Shown in pieces: positions 23,573 through 36,083 of a stretch of DNA of 64,000 nt. Each line of letters begins with the position of its first letter. Positions within the stretch are counted from its first letter, which is position 1. The notes under the pieces are model-generated. The model was given only the letters and a program-made list of their open reading frames with translations, was not told where the DNA came from and did not search any database. Source of the DNA: Epiperipatus broadwayi. Its lineage: Eukaryota > Onychophora > Udeonychophora > Euonychophora > Peripatidae. Made by a program: the position numbers and the translations under genes. The stretch covers positions 62,001 through 126,000 of the forward strand of contig JAQFVV010013403.1 of assembly GCA_028023455.1 (NCBI GenBank). Direction: 5' to 3'.

Positions 23573-24945
23573 CTTTAATTAAAAATAAGATTAGTTTAGT
23601 ACAAACACATACACACACATATATATATTATTTTAATTCACATAATTTCAATAATAATAATATCATAATCATCATTATCTTTATGATATACATAAATATA
23701 ATATTGATGAATATAAAAGTTATATAACGATATTCTTTATGTAAGTAAAAAAATAAATTTACAGTTCTATCACTACAATTTATAAATTAATATATTTTAA
23801 TGAGCCCTTAAATAAATTACAAATATTAAATAAGTTCCAATAAAAACATAATTTTATTTATGGAGCAACTAAGATTGAATAGATTACTACAGTAATTCAT
23901 AAGTATTTTTATATTCTCAATCCTATATTTTTAATAATCATAACTTATTTGTGGGCTTATTAAAATTATTGGAATTTTCATTATGAGTGTAATTTGAAAT
24001 TTTAAGACTGCTTGATTAATATTAAAAAAATTATCATTAATGTAAAGGTTCTTCCCAGTGTTAGTGTTTGCTTTATGTAATATATAAAAACATGGGGTTA
24101 AATAAAAGTGGCCATTATGGATAGTGTTTGTAAGTTTGTTAAAAAAAAGATTTTTTGGGAATTTGACTTGTGAATTATTATAGTAAAGTATTTGGACTTG
24201 TTTGTTCGGTGAATAAGGTTGAAAATTAATATAACTATTTAAAGATTCCACTTTTGAAAAAAGCCCCCCCCCCCTCCTTAAAAGACTAACTGAAGAAATG
24301 TCATGAATAAAATTTTCTGAAAAGTATCTTATAAAAAATTATTTAGTAAAGGCAACTTTTCAGTTAAACTTTAGCAAAATTTCACTACTGAATCGCATAG
24401 GAGTAATTTGAAGAAGTAAAATTAAACTGTCCAGTATTATTAGATGGTGATAATAATAATAATTTAATAATTAGATTAAAAACTGTCAAGAGAATAGTCA
24501 AAAAATTATAACTGTTGGTGTTAAAAAATTAATTTTATTGACTATAAAAATTTTTCAATATCTGGAATTTAAATATAAATACGATAAATCTGTTATAATT
24601 GTTAATGATATCTAAAATATACAAGATGTGAAAAGCTTCTAATAAACAAAAAAATTATCTTTGGAAATGCTAAAATTTGATACATTTTTAATGAAAATTA
24701 ACCTCAGATGATTTTCTATATTGTTATGTATTTGTTCCCCAAATCTTTTCCAAAATGTAAATGCATAGCACCCATAGTTCTTTAATAGTGATAATCTATC
24801 TAAAGAAAAGTCCTGTGTTGTTGAAACCAGTGGTAGCATGATATATAGCTGAAGATTTCTTGATTAAGCTCTATTTATCATTTTGGTGATCTAATTTTAC
24901 ATAATCTTCCAAGTGATAACTTGCAATCTTACCACTAGTATTTCA

Positions 24946-25004
24946 GTTTAGTGTAGAGTATCAGCCTTTGGAATTTGGGATTCTAGGATCGAGTCCAGTG
25001 TGGA
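24946..25004 (+). repeat. tRNA-related SINE head (candidate)
   Basis: AGTTTAGTGTAGAGTATC looks like a tRNA D-arm/A box, and GGATCGAGTCC (24987-24997) fits a B box at tRNA-like spacing. Acceptor pairing is poor, so this is not a functional tRNA. A similar motif on the minus strand at 41635-41705 also starts AGTTTAGTG. Confidence 0.45.
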
Positions 25005-27956
25005 AGACATTTTGGCACTTCTTAAACTCTCAAGTAATAAGGCCATTCAAATATTTTTATTTAATGTTACTTCCAAAGAAACAAGTTTATTCTCCTTTCA
25101 TAGCAATTACATGTACAAATCTTAACTCTCATTAGAATATTCATCAATATTATATAACTTTTATCCTAAACGTTAAATTCCTTAACATTGAGCACTCACA
25201 TATTTAATGAAGCAATGATTTGATATTGCTCTAAAGAATAGTTCATAAAAATATGTTCACTTTCATATGACATCTGACTATATTTTCTATTATAAAATAT
25301 CTTTGTATCATATCATATATTGATCTCATCAACATATGTTTAATTCTTGTTTGTGTACAGGAAGGGTTTTACTATACTGCACATGTGTATTTCTTTTGAA
25401 AATGATAATCTTATTCAAGCACAGCACTCAATGGTATTAAAAATTGTTAGGTCTTCAATATATGAAAAAATAAAAACAGTAAAAATATTTACCTGGAAAT
25501 TTTTTTTCTGTTTTAAAAGACACTAATTTTTAAATATTTAAGAATATTAAATTTGATAGACAAATAGTGGGATAAATTATTTTATCAACTTTTTTACTGC
25601 TATCAAATATTTGTCTTACTATCCCCCCCCTCAATACCCAAATCAAACAATGAAGAACTCTAGCTTCAAAGGAAACATCCATTTTCATTGCTGAATCAAC
25701 TCCTACTCTAAGCAGCCACTTTTACGTACTATAGTTATTTAAACCAAATATTTAGTCCTGAAATGCAAAGCATAGTATTATCCTCTTGATGAGCAAAATA
25801 AAAATGTTCATATTTTAGTCACAGTTCTTAAGTCTTGACAATTCACTTTCATAATATACAGTCACTTCATTTGCTGAGGGCAGAATAAAAACAACATTTG
25901 TGCTCTCAATCACATCAGTAGTCACGAATAATGACTTAATAATATACCAAAACAGGCAAAACTCTCCATACAGTAATGATCATGTGATGTTTAATGGTTT
26001 AATAATATATCATTGCTGGGAAAAAAAAAATTCAGTTGTAAGTTTAAATCCCAGAGATGAATCCATTGATTCCAGTCTATTGTTTTCAGTTAAATTATAA
26101 AAGTCCAGTAAGGATTCTAGTTTTATTGGAAGTCCATAAGCTCTAGTTAAGACACTGGTTGTAAAATACCCTTGATCATCTCATAGGTTATCAGATACCA
26201 CATATGATGCCATCTGATTTAAAAATGATTCAATCAATTTAAAACAGTTTACATAATCATTTTTAAAGCAACTATAATAAAGACATCCACATGATATTTA
26301 ATAATCACAATATCTAAGCTTCAAGCATCATATTTGTTTTTGGTTATCATTTCATTATATTAGACCATCTTTCTATAATTGCCTTGTCAACACACTAAAC
26401 TATATTAAGATAGTCAAAGGCATCTTATCACAGCTAATAAATTACACTTGATAAAAAACAAAGAACATTTCAAAAATATACTAATGGTCAAGCACTTGTA
26501 GGTAATGTAAATATTTAATAAAATTAAATCAATTTTGTTATTCAAATTTTTTTAGTAGTAATGATATATTACAAATCTTCACTATGCACAAATATAATAC
26601 ATACTCAAGACAAGTCAATTATCAAAGCATAACTTTCTATATGATCAATCAAATAATATTGTAATATTAACATTAATGAATCATTCCACCTATGAGATTT
26701 ATCAAACATATTACACATTGTTTAATACAAAAATTGTGTCAACCATAAAACAAATACAAATACAATAAAAACACAACAGATATACAAAATGTGTGAATGC
26801 TATATCAATATATAGAAAAAAAAATATAACAATTATTATTTTATGTGGGCATTATATGTGACATGTTGTAGCCAAAAAAAAAAATCATCTCGTTTTTTGT
26901 AGATGATTAATGCACACACTGATGGTGAAAGTAATAATATCTTAGAAAAAGACTATAGATTTCTCATTAATATGAAATGCATAAAAGTTCAATCATATAA
27001 TTGATAATAATTTTCTAATATGTCAATAAAATGCACCGGATGTGAATGGCTAAATAATTGAGGATACATATATAGAAGATAATGTTGAATTAGTTCAATT
27101 GCCAAATAAGTCGAACAATAGACATAAATAATACTACATAGACAGAAGTGGGAGTTATTTATGAATGACCCAATTCTATTCTAGTTATGATGCAATGCTG
27201 TTACCCTCTGTTAATGTCTTCATACTATCTGCTGTTTTTTGCTTTTCTATGAACAGACTGTATTAGCCAATTGGAAGATCCAGCATTATATAGACATACA
27301 AATATCCATTTCTGAAATAAATCTAAATATCTATACAGTCAATAACTAAACAATTCATTGTATTACCCTCTTAACATAAATTGTAGCCTGCATATTGGTT
27401 ACAATTAACATGTCCATGACTTGAGGTTCAAATCTAAGAAAGTAATAAAAATTTTTAAGCATCTTATAATTTTTCTTTCAGACATCCAATTCATAGCTAA
27501 CTTTCATAATCTTCAAGTTATTAGTCAGTAAATGGATATCTAGTAATATATGATAGAGAGTAAAATCTTTCCCATCCAGGAGTTGACTAACTTAATAAAT
27601 AATGCCTTTTCTTTCACTATTTGTCTGAGTAAGAGTATAGAAAAGTATTTATCTTATAATGTGATATATAAAGGTATTTGCTAACTCAGTATAGTCCACT
27701 AAATGAATTTTTTTGAGAACTGTTTGCTCTTATATTTTTTCCAGTTTTTGAATGAGAGCTTCAATTTGCATGACAAATGTCCTACCTTTAGCTGATACAT
27801 CACATTAAGCATATATGTATGTATTTAGGTATCATGTATATATATATATATATATATGCGTAAAGTGAGTGTTTGAATTTCCAGTTATACCAAAAAGAAA
27901 ATATTTCGTACATTAAACTATAACTAAAGTTCAATATAAAATCATAAACAACTTAC
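25005..27956. other. Intronic AT-rich DNA, no gene recognised
   Basis: Part of the intron between exons C and D. It holds weak tRNA-like patches (near 26000-26060 and 27395-27440, the latter with GAGGTTCAAATCTAAG) and a (TA)n run at about 27836-27856. No supported gene. Confidence 0.4.
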
Positions 27957-28034
27957 TTCTGGTTTGACAGTGCATATATGAGTATTGCTAATAAGATCGG
28001 TATCACATGATTTAACATACACATTAGCCATTAA
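27957..28034 (-). CDS. C11orf54: C11orf54-like ester hydrolase, exon C (partial gene)
   Basis: A 78-nt, 26-residue exon reading LMANVYVKSCDTDLISN, then THICTVKPE. It corresponds to about residues 111-136 of the human protein (FMPVIQ... FAHVNPA). This is the most variable part of the family, so the match is weaker than in its neighbours, but position, length, phase (0-0) and splice borders (TCTAG acceptor, GTAAGT donor) all fit between exons B and D. Confidence 0.85.
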
Positions 28035-28601
28035 CTAGATAGAACAAAAAAAAAAATTAAAATCTTTATTAAAATAATATTTATAAAAATATTACTATTT
28101 TCCAAAACTGTTTATATTATTTAATTATGATTTCATAAATAAAAAAAAAATATAAAACTTAAAAAAAAAAGGGACAAGCCCTATATACTTGAACTCAGTG
28201 TTGTTGTTTTTTTTGTAATTTTTTATTTTCTTCATCAGAGCTAAAAAAGTACTTTTAATACAAATAATAAAATTTATTACTAATAGTCTTACATATATTA
28301 CTTGAAATAAAATTATTAACACAAATTATAAAAAAATTTAACTATTTCAAATATAGATATAACTTATCTCCATACCTATATAATAAACATATTTACGTAT
28401 ACAAACACATACATAATTGTACATGTATATATAACAACTTAAGGTTGTAATCCATTTTTAAGGCTTTTATATTCTCTTAAAAGGACTGTGACGGAGCAGT
28501 CTGTATTCAATCATTGTTTAAATCAAAAAAATAAATAAATAAAACTAACTTTTAGTTGATCAAATTTAAATCTATAAAGTCATGTAAAAAATATTTAAAA
28601 A

Positions 28602-28627
28602 GAGTATGTGTATTAATACACATACTC
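28602..28627. repeat. Perfect 26-bp palindrome
   Basis: GAGTATGTGTATT followed by its exact complement, centred at 28614/28615. The flanks continue the symmetry imperfectly (AAATATTT on both sides) over about 100 bp. Probably a small foldback element in the intron between exons B and C. Confidence 0.7.
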
Positions 28628-28840
28628 GTTTGTGTTTAAAATATTTTTTTTATATAGAATTGATTTTAAAAAAAGTTTTCTTTCACAGCTTGTTTTTAAT
28701 CAATTTAATTAAAAACAACCCAACGTGTTGATTACATTCCTGTTTCTTATTTTTATCAGTTCTAATTTAATTCTAAAAAGTGGAGATTTAATTTTGTGTC
28801 ATTGTTTTAGTTACAATAATCCCTGGTTGAAATTCCTAAA

Positions 28841-29405
28841 TTAGATTGAGCGGGAGATCAAGATTTGCCATGCCCTTAGGCATAGAATTCAAAAGCAGGA
28901 CAAGTTTTTGCGGGAAATTGAGTGTGGGTATAAATAACCCTAAAAATTTCATGCATCATTCCAGACAGCCTTGACCAAGCAAATATCTCCATCAAAGTGA
29001 TTGGTTCAGCTTCTTATTTCTAAGAGGCATTCTGATTAACCTGTGGAACTTCATACTGATAGCAGTTCGGATATTTAAGTTCTTTTTGAAATTTGCCTTC
29101 ACGATGTCAACAAACGCTGCTATACATATTGGAAACAACAGATGCATTGCTAATTTAAATTAGGATGAACTTCAGACTCTAAGCTGTTCTTTCGTGATGC
29201 CATAAAACTCTAACATAAGCAGGATTCCCAATTTGCCTCGACACTTACCGCCATCATAAAGAGAAGATGCCTGAAAGATGAACTATTATTAAAAGTGCGC
29301 ACTCTTCAGAAAACTACTTGAACTCTGCCTTACCGTAAGGTAAATTTTTTCTTATTCTTGCCAGGGTAAATAAATTGTTTCTATTTAAATCTCCGCTCAA
29401 TCTAA
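28841..29405. mobile_element. Short TIR element (candidate), 565 bp
   Basis: TTAGATTGAGCGGGAGAT at 28841-28858 is matched by the complement AAATCTCCGCTCAATCTAA at 29387-29405, giving 18-19 bp inverted termini with one indel. The interior is less AT-rich than the surroundings and has no long frame. No clear target duplication is visible. The superfamily is unknown. Confidence 0.5.
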
Positions 29406-30739
29406 AATAAGTGTGATATATAAAGTTTTATTTATTAGTTAATCTAACATTCATTATCTGTGTTTACTTTTTCTAGTATTTATAGTGTGTCTTGGAATCT
29501 TAGTTTTAAGATTCCAAGTTTGTTTTCAATGTTCATTTATCAGAGGGTGCATTGTGAGTGTATATTTCTATATGTTTAATATATGTCTAATTGTTTCACT
29601 AACTAGTGCTAAATGCTTTGGCAGTCTTCGTAATTTTTATTTACTCACCTGCCCTTAGTTGTTATTGTAAAATAATTAATTTTAAACATGTTTAGTTTGC
29701 GCTTTTTGCAAACAACAAAATCTTTTGGCTGGCTATTTATCGGGTTCTTTGTTCTGGATTTCTGAAAGTAGAGATTTCTTTCTAGATTACGTAAGATCGT
29801 AATCAAATATTTTTTTGCTGTCTTGTATGAGAAATAACCATGTTTGCTTTAAAAGTAGTATTACGCGCAGCAGTCCTGCGATGTTATAACGTCAGTAGTT
29901 AGAATGCTACTGATCGATTGTCCACGCTGGTTTCGTTGATTTTCTACAAGACTGTAACTGTTTTCATATCTCTGTATCGGAAAACTAGAGTTGCTTTTTT
30001 TTTTTTTGGTAATTGTATAAATCGACAACAGAAAGATATTATCCTATCCATTTCTTATATTTTTAGGTGAGAGAATTTTGCTGCCAAAGTGTTTAATGCT
30101 TTCATGTGTGCTGTACTCATGTGCACTCTCTGATAAATATGCGTATTCAAATCTAAGTCACTTTTGTATTTGTGGCTAGATTTATTTATTATATTGTCCA
30201 AATATTCAATAAAATTTTCAAATTGTTTAAATTTATTTGGCTGACATTTGTCTTAGTACTTTTATTTCTCAATTGTCTAAACAATACTTAAAATCTCTTG
30301 TTCCTCCCTGGGTTTAGTCTGGCACAAACCATCATCCTCATCCATTTTGATCACAGTAAATAAATTTTCCAGATACATAGTTATCTGATGGCGTCCTCTG
30401 TGATCAGGATGGATAGAGTGTCTGTTACAATACATAATAATAAAAATATTAAGAAACATCATATATACCATACAATTACATATATACACAATAACATCTA
30501 TTTATCTTATCATATGGATTGTATACATATATATGTATGTATGAATTCATATTATTATTTCTGGAAGCTTCTGTGAAATAAAAATATAATAGCTAAATAG
30601 CTGATATTTCAGTACAATAACAAATACTTTCCTCAGAGCTTCTTTCTCAAATCATAAGAATGTGTGTGATGTGATTTAAAATCATTATTTTTTTTCCTCA
30701 TATTCAAATTTTATTGGTTGAGAAGTTTAAAAAAATATT
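29406..30739. other. Intronic AT-rich DNA, no gene recognised
   Basis: Intron between exons B and C. Mostly AT-rich with no feature I can support. Short open frames near 30277-30576 on both strands show no family resemblance. Confidence 0.4.
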
Positions 30740-31010
30740 TTATCCACCAATAGATTTTTCCAAATATTGTTAATTTTCTTTAATTCACACTTTTCGTTTA
30801 TGTTCTTAGGTCTTTTAAAAATTTCTATAGCTTCCCTTAGCGATCTCTGGTCATATTGTTTAATTTTTGCCAGAATATGTGTTTTATTAAAATTGATGTC
30901 ATAGTTAGTTAATTTAATGTGGCTGATGAATTAGATTTTTCTCTAATTGTCAAAATTTGTTCTTTCTTATGTTTATCCTATGATTGTTTTGTCCAATGTA
31001 TGAATACAAA
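30740..31010 (-). pseudogene. Penelope-like element C-terminus, degraded
   Basis: On the minus strand, TACATTGGACAAACAA-like text near 31000 resembles the Y-I-G-Q-T start of a GIY-YIG motif, with frame breaks. Further on one frame reads NFNKTHILAKIKQYDQRSLR, then EAIEIFKRPKN and INNIWKNLL. This is the typical tail of a Penelope-like GIY-YIG domain. It is the third such fragment in the window and from a different subfamily than the other two. Confidence 0.6.
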
Positions 31011-31065
31011 TATACATGTGTATATATATATGTAGATATTTTTTAAGATGAGAATAAAAGGTATA

Positions 31066-32485
31066 TTTTCACTAACAATGAAGAAATGGAAACAGAATTT
31101 TGAAAGTTTGCTAACAGAGTAAGTAGGATGAAATGTGAGAAATCAATGAAGAAAAAAATATACAAATAATAAGAAATTCTATAACATTAAAAAATGCTGA
31201 AGGAATAAAAATATATAAATCACTAAAAAAACCAAAAAAAAAACTACTGGCCCCAGTGGAATTTCATTTGAATTAATTAAAAATGGAAGTAAAAAGTTGT
31301 ATTCCAAAACTGTATTAATATTGGTGAGATATTTACTGAATGGAAAGTATCAGATATCTATTCATAAAAAAGGCAGAAAGTTTGACAGTTGGGAAAATTA
31401 TAGAGGAATAACAATTACTAATTTGTTGAGTCAGATATATGGAAAAATTCTGAAAAATATAAGTAAATATCAGTATTAAAGTTTGGAAGCAGACCATCTG
31501 TTTTGAGTGACTGGAAAATATGACAAAAAATATACTTTTTGAATATCACTTTTAAATAACTGTAGGAAACACTGGAATTAACAAACATAAGTATAATATT
31601 GCTAAAGTTAAGAAATTACACAACAATATATATATATACACACACAAAAATAAAAATAAAAAAAAGGAAATGTGATTTTTAATAATTTAAAGATAACCAA
31701 GGAACTCAAACAGGAATGTTACCTATTGCCTATATTACTTAAATTGTATCTAGAACAAACTCTTAAAATATTGAAAAGGAAATATAAGAAAATGGGAATT
31801 TTTCTACATAGCAATAAGACATTTTATATATTGTGCTAAGCTGATGATCAAATTGTTTTGATTCCAGATTATGATGATTCGAGTTCTATGGCTAGAAAAT
31901 TAATAGAGGAATGTAAAAAATGGAGTCGGGAAGTAAATATATCATAACAGAATATAAAATTGGAAGATGACATTGGATTGGAAAATATGAAGAATATAAA
32001 TATCTAGGCATGAAGATTACAGATAAATAAACACACACACACACATATATATATATAAAAAGAAAGAAGCATGCTGAATAGAAAAACTATAATAATATGT
32101 GGGATATTATGGAAACAGAATATATCTAAAGTCAAAAAACCAATAGGTGAAGGAAAGAATGGAAATTGATGGCACAGAAATGGATTACTGGTGAAGACCT
32201 GTAGAAAGATCAAGGAGAGAGTGTGTAAGCAATAAAAGAATTCAAGAAATAATAAATAAAATCAGAATTAAAAAATAATGAATTTTGAACAAACTATAAT
32301 AAATAAAATCAGGACAAGACAACTGAAATATGGATATGTACAAAGGAAGTCTAAGGAAAGAGCACTAAACTGGATACTATTAGGAGAATGAAAATGAGAA
32401 CTTCCAAAAAGGAATTGGAAATAACAAATAGATAAAGAAATTACAAGTTGACTTAAAAACTTTACACTGTCAATACATAAATAAA
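31066..32485 (+). pseudogene. RTE-type LINE reverse transcriptase, degraded
   Basis: Pieces of a non-LTR reverse transcriptase in order, broken by stops and frameshifts: GPSGISFELIKNGSK-like text (31250), IHKKGRKFDSWENYRGITIT (31340-31415), the catalytic-region remnant ADDQIVLIPDYDDSS (31840-31885), RKLIEECKKWSREVNI, EYKYLGMKITDK (31990), and the C-terminal RTRQLKYGYVQRKSKERALN (32310) followed by WILLGE. This order matches insect-type RTE-like LINEs. The N-terminal endonuclease is not seen, so it is 5'-truncated and inactive. Confidence 0.75.
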
Positions 32486-32938
32486 TCATATGATTTTAAA
32501 AAAATCATAACAAATAAATTATCCCAAGCAATTAGATTTGAAACTTTTTATTATTTATTCAAATTTAAAATTTTCAATTTAATGAAGATATTAATTTCTT
32601 GAAAAATTGCTGTTAAATTTTGAATAAATGGTTATTATTTAATTTTATTGTCTAAGCAATGCATTGATCTAGTGTTGTCAGCCAAGCTTTTATTTTTTAG
32701 ATTTATAAAAGATTTTAAATTTAAAAAATAGAAAAAGGCACAAAAAAATCTGAAATTTTTTAATATTCTGGATGACTCATTATAATTTAAAAAATATTAT
32801 TACAAGTCTAATTCAAATAAATAAGTACTAAATATTGTGTAAATATTAAAATTGTAAAAAGCTCTATGTATTTTCTGACAATAGATACCATACTATTAAC
32901 ATAATCGAATCATTAATAAAAAACAAACAAACTATTAC

Positions 32939-33040
32939 CTCACTATTTTTGCCAATCCGATGGCAAGCGCCACTACCAGCACCTATAACGAGGCCTTCCT
33001 TCAATCCAGCAATTCTTATTAGCTCTTTATATTTATATAT
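32939..33040 (-). CDS. C11orf54: C11orf54-like ester hydrolase, exon B (partial gene)
   Basis: A 102-nt, 34-residue exon reading IYKYKELIRIAGLKEGLVIG, then AGSGACHRIGKNSE. It matches about residues 77-110 of the human protein (VYDLNKIAKEI... GAFILGAGAGPFQTLGFNSE), including the conserved glycine-rich GAGSG turn. Splice borders are a TTTTTAG acceptor and GTAATA donor; phases 0-0. It joins in frame to exons A and C. Introns: 7.9 kb upstream, 4.9 kb downstream. Confidence 0.92.
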
Positions 33041-33227
33041 CTAAAAATGAATAAAAGCAAAAATTAATAATTCATACATAGATTATAATGACACAAATTC
33101 TTAATAACAGATTAACGGTTATTAATAATATATTATTTTTTTAGACGATGAAGACAATTTTAACTTTGTACTTATGAAAAGGATCATTTAACCACAGAAA
33201 ATGAAACTATAATAATTGAAAATGCAA

Positions 33228-33422
33228 CTAAAGAGAAGTTTGAGCTTTAGAATTGATGTATTCAAATACGCTAAGCACTTTTGAAAGCTTGTGCTTATAT
33301 AATCACAGTACAATTTCCACCACATCACAGTTTTATCCCAGATATGAATATGAAAACATAAGTTTCGAAAATGCTTAGCATATCTTAATATATCAAGTCT
33401 AAAGCTCAAACTTCTCTTTAGC
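33228..33422. repeat. Inverted repeat, arms about 70 bp
   Basis: CTAAAGAGAAGTTTGAGCTT at about 33228-33247 begins an arm of some 70 bp (also TATTCAAATACGCTAAGCA), and the complement closes at about 33350-33422. The spacer is about 50 bp. A MITE-like foldback just upstream of exon B on the gene strand. Confidence 0.7.
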
Positions 33423-33639
33423 TGCGTACTAGTGCACTACTCACCAATTTTTCCTTTTTACAATCAGCACACTGGCATCCACTATTAAGAAATCTTTATT
33501 CAATAACTAGAAATAAGTAATTCTATTTAATGGCAGTTACTGAATATCTTTTCTTTTTCTTTTGACTACTTGTCTACTTTTTTTAAATTTCATTTTTATT
33601 AAAATTATTATTAATATTTACTAAGGCAATAAACCTTTA

Positions 33640-33930
33640 AGCATGTGCGCTTGAAAATGCGAAGGTACGGACCTCTACAGGTCTTAACCCCAAGCTTATT
33701 CTTTGGAAGAAAAGAGGGGAACCCCTTCTTTACTTCAACCTACTTTCTATATAAATAGGTGAAGCTGAAGTGGTTAGAATTGAGAGAGTGAAGCTATTCA
33801 ATGCTTCAGCGATTAAGTCCACAATTCCTATGACCCATTAGTACTCGCGAAATGTTTCGATTATTCAAAGATAACCAGCACTTCACTATGTTTGTAGTCA
33901 ACGTTATGTATCTTGCTTTGCTATAGAGAT
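33640..33930. other. GC-richer patch of unknown origin
   Basis: A block with better base balance than its surroundings (GGTACGGACCTCTACAGG, CGCGAAATGTTTCG). It has no long frame and no copy in the window. Probably an old repeat insertion in the intron between exons A and B. Confidence 0.3.
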
Positions 33931-34865
33931 ATGTTTTTGCAGATGACTTTTGAAATCTTAGCGCCCAATACAATAAAATTATTTTAAAATTCCAAATAAT
34001 ATTTTAAAATATATTTAAATATTATATACTTCAATAAATATAAATATACCAATCATAATGTTAGAATAAATATATTACAAATATTAAAATAATACTTTTT
34101 TGTATTTATTTACTGTTCTTATAATAATTGATATTTTATTACATCAATAAATTTACCTAAATCTTGTAAGATAATACTCCTTTAAATTTGAAATATATTA
34201 AAGAAACATAAACATTCATGCACACACCCACATTCAAACTTATATTAAAAGTTTGTCACTATTGTGAATCATTTTACTATTATGTATACACTAATATAAA
34301 TATTGCTTTATTTATTCTATTTTATCTAATTTATCCACATGTTTACAATATTATTTATTTTATCAATGTATTGCCCTTCTTAAAAGTTAACTTTGTGCAT
34401 ATGTGTATTTTTAAAATCTGCAATTTTTAAAATTGCTACAAGAATTTCAAATGCTACAAGAAGACATCTTGAATTTATAAATTTAGTTTTATAAGGTAGT
34501 TAAATCTATAATGGTAGTATTACTTTAATAATACTATTAACGATAGTAATACTAGTAATAAGCCAATAACATTATTTAAGTTGTCTGTATTATTGTAATT
34601 TAAAGAAATCAAAATCCATCACAGTTCATACATGTAATACATATATTCTCATCTACTTTTTAATTTTATACTTATGTTTCTTTTGTATATATTCACAGTT
34701 TTTCTTTATTCTATTTAATGCAATTGCTTTCATAAACTTTTCTTGTTACAAACATTAATGTAATAAATATATAGGGTATATGAGCACAGACTTTTACACG
34801 ACCCACCCTCTCCACTCTATCTCATAACATGGATACACTTGAACACATATATGTTGAAAAGATAA

Positions 34866-34927
34866 ATAATCACCAATATACGTATTTCATGCTAAACCAG
34901 CAATCTTCAGTTGGTTCAGATTATCAT
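34866..34927 (-). ncRNA. Hammerhead ribozyme, type I, intact core (family 2), intronic
   Basis: On the minus strand: ATAATC (outer stem I), loop TGAA, CCAA (inner stem I), core CTGAAGA (fits CUGANGA), stem II TTGCT/AGCA with loop GGTTT, GAAA, short stem III, cleavage triplet ATA, TTGG, then GATTAT closing the 6-bp outer stem I. All invariant core bases are kept. It lies in the intron between exons A and B of the hydrolase gene on the coding strand, so the pre-mRNA should contain it. Confidence 0.75.
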
Positions 34928-35190
34928 CTCTACACATATATGCATTAAGTGCTCAGATATATATTAAGATAGTGAATCTTTATACTTTAATGGACAGGCT
35001 TATTGAAAATCTGATGATGGAACGCTCAGATGATGGAACGCTCAAAGGATGAGCATTCCATCATCAGATTTTCAATTGGATGGATGAGTGAAGAATTGGA
35101 GTGTGGAGTGGTTTGAAGCCTGTCCATTAAAGTAAGAAGATTCACTATCTTAATATATATCTGAGCCCTTAATGCATATATGTGTAGAGA

Positions 35191-35250
35191 TGATAATCTG
35201 GACCAACTGATGATTGCTGGTTTAGCATAAATACGTATATTGGTGATTAT
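35191..35250 (+). ncRNA. Hammerhead ribozyme, broken (family 2)
   Basis: Inverted partner of 34866-34927. The core CTGATGA and stem I (ATAATC/GATTAT, CCAA/TTGG) are intact, but one base is missing at the GAAA box (AGCATAAATAC against AGCATGAAATAC in the partner). Losing that G should abolish cleavage. Confidence 0.7.
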
Positions 35251-35543
35251 TTATCTTTTCGACATATATATGTTCAAGTGTATCAGTGTTATGAGATAGA
35301 GTGGAGAGTGGTGGGTCATGTGAAAATCGGTCTGTGCTCATATACCCTATATATTACATATATTGATACAGGTATACAATAAGCCTGTATTTCAGTTAAA
35401 CATTAATGTAGTATAAAAGTTTGATACTTTTTTTAACAATCAATTTTATGGTTATATATTTTGTAGTGCTTTACTATTTCTTCTATTAATTGCTTCATTA
35501 TATTCTTTTCCCCTTTCTTCTAATTGTTTACTTATGTACTCAT

Positions 35544-36009
35544 AAAAAAAAAAAAAACAAAGTTAAAAACTTGCTAACGCTTGTATTTATGTCAATAGAT
35601 GGCGTTCTACCAAAAACACCGTCAAGCGTAAGTTTGTTTACATAAACATCAGAACAAGCATTCACTATCTCTAACTTTAATTCCACTTTCAGATCATGAT
35701 TTCAAGCTATTTGCTATCGTCTGTGAAAGACAGGAATAAGAAACTAGATCTAAACACAAACTCTGAGCATTTATGAAACAGTTTCTATTCAGCTTGCAAG
35801 CGTGAATCTTTTAGACACGTAATGTCTTCAAACTCAGCATAGCAAGCCAGATAGCTATATGGATCTGATATCAGTTCAGCATCGAGATAGTGAATGCTTG
35901 CTCTGACGTTTATGTAAACAAACTTATGCTTGACGGTGTTTTTGGTAGAACGCCATCTATTGACATAAATACAAGCATTAGCAAGTTTTTAACTTGTTTT
36001 TTTTTTTTT
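35544..36009. mobile_element. TIR element (MITE-like), TIRs about 130 bp
   Basis: It starts with an A-run followed by AGTTAAAAACTTGCTAACGC and ends with the complement GC(A)TTAGCAAGTTTTTAACTT and a T-run. The inverted arms (about 35544-35683 and 35880-36009) also share CAATAGATGGCGTTCTACC and GTTTGTTTACATAAAC. The interior 35684-35880 has no frame. Target duplication unclear (CAT on both sides at most). Confidence 0.7.
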
Positions 36010-36083
36010 CCATAAATGTACCTTTGAGGTCTTTCTTGCAATGATATATAGTGCAGAGGCTTTTACTATGTGGTAATGCTGAA

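Larger units (their letters stand above)
34760..35361. repeat. Foldback, arms about 245 bp, with a hammerhead in each arm
   Basis: The left arm (about 34760-35001) and right arm (about 35117-35361) are inverted copies. Shared blocks include ATATAGGGTATATGAGCACA, CACTCTATCTCATAACA and CTTTAATGGACAGGCT (or complements). The spacer holds a second, smaller hairpin (about 35003-35084) built from repeated GATGATGGAACGCTCA. The arms are related in sequence and layout to the 14040-14668 units (GACCAACTGATGA, TGCTGGTTTAGCAT). Confidence 0.85.

Noticed and set aside
23931-24251. 106-codon minus-strand open frame
   Set aside because: AT-driven composition (Asn, Ile, Tyr, Phe), no domain, no splice-compatible link to the hydrolase exons. 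Treated as chance.
26000-26060. tRNA-like patch (GTTTAATAATATATCATTGC with AAGTTTAAATCCC)
   Set aside because: Stems do not pair and the spacer holds an A-run; too weak even for a SINE call.
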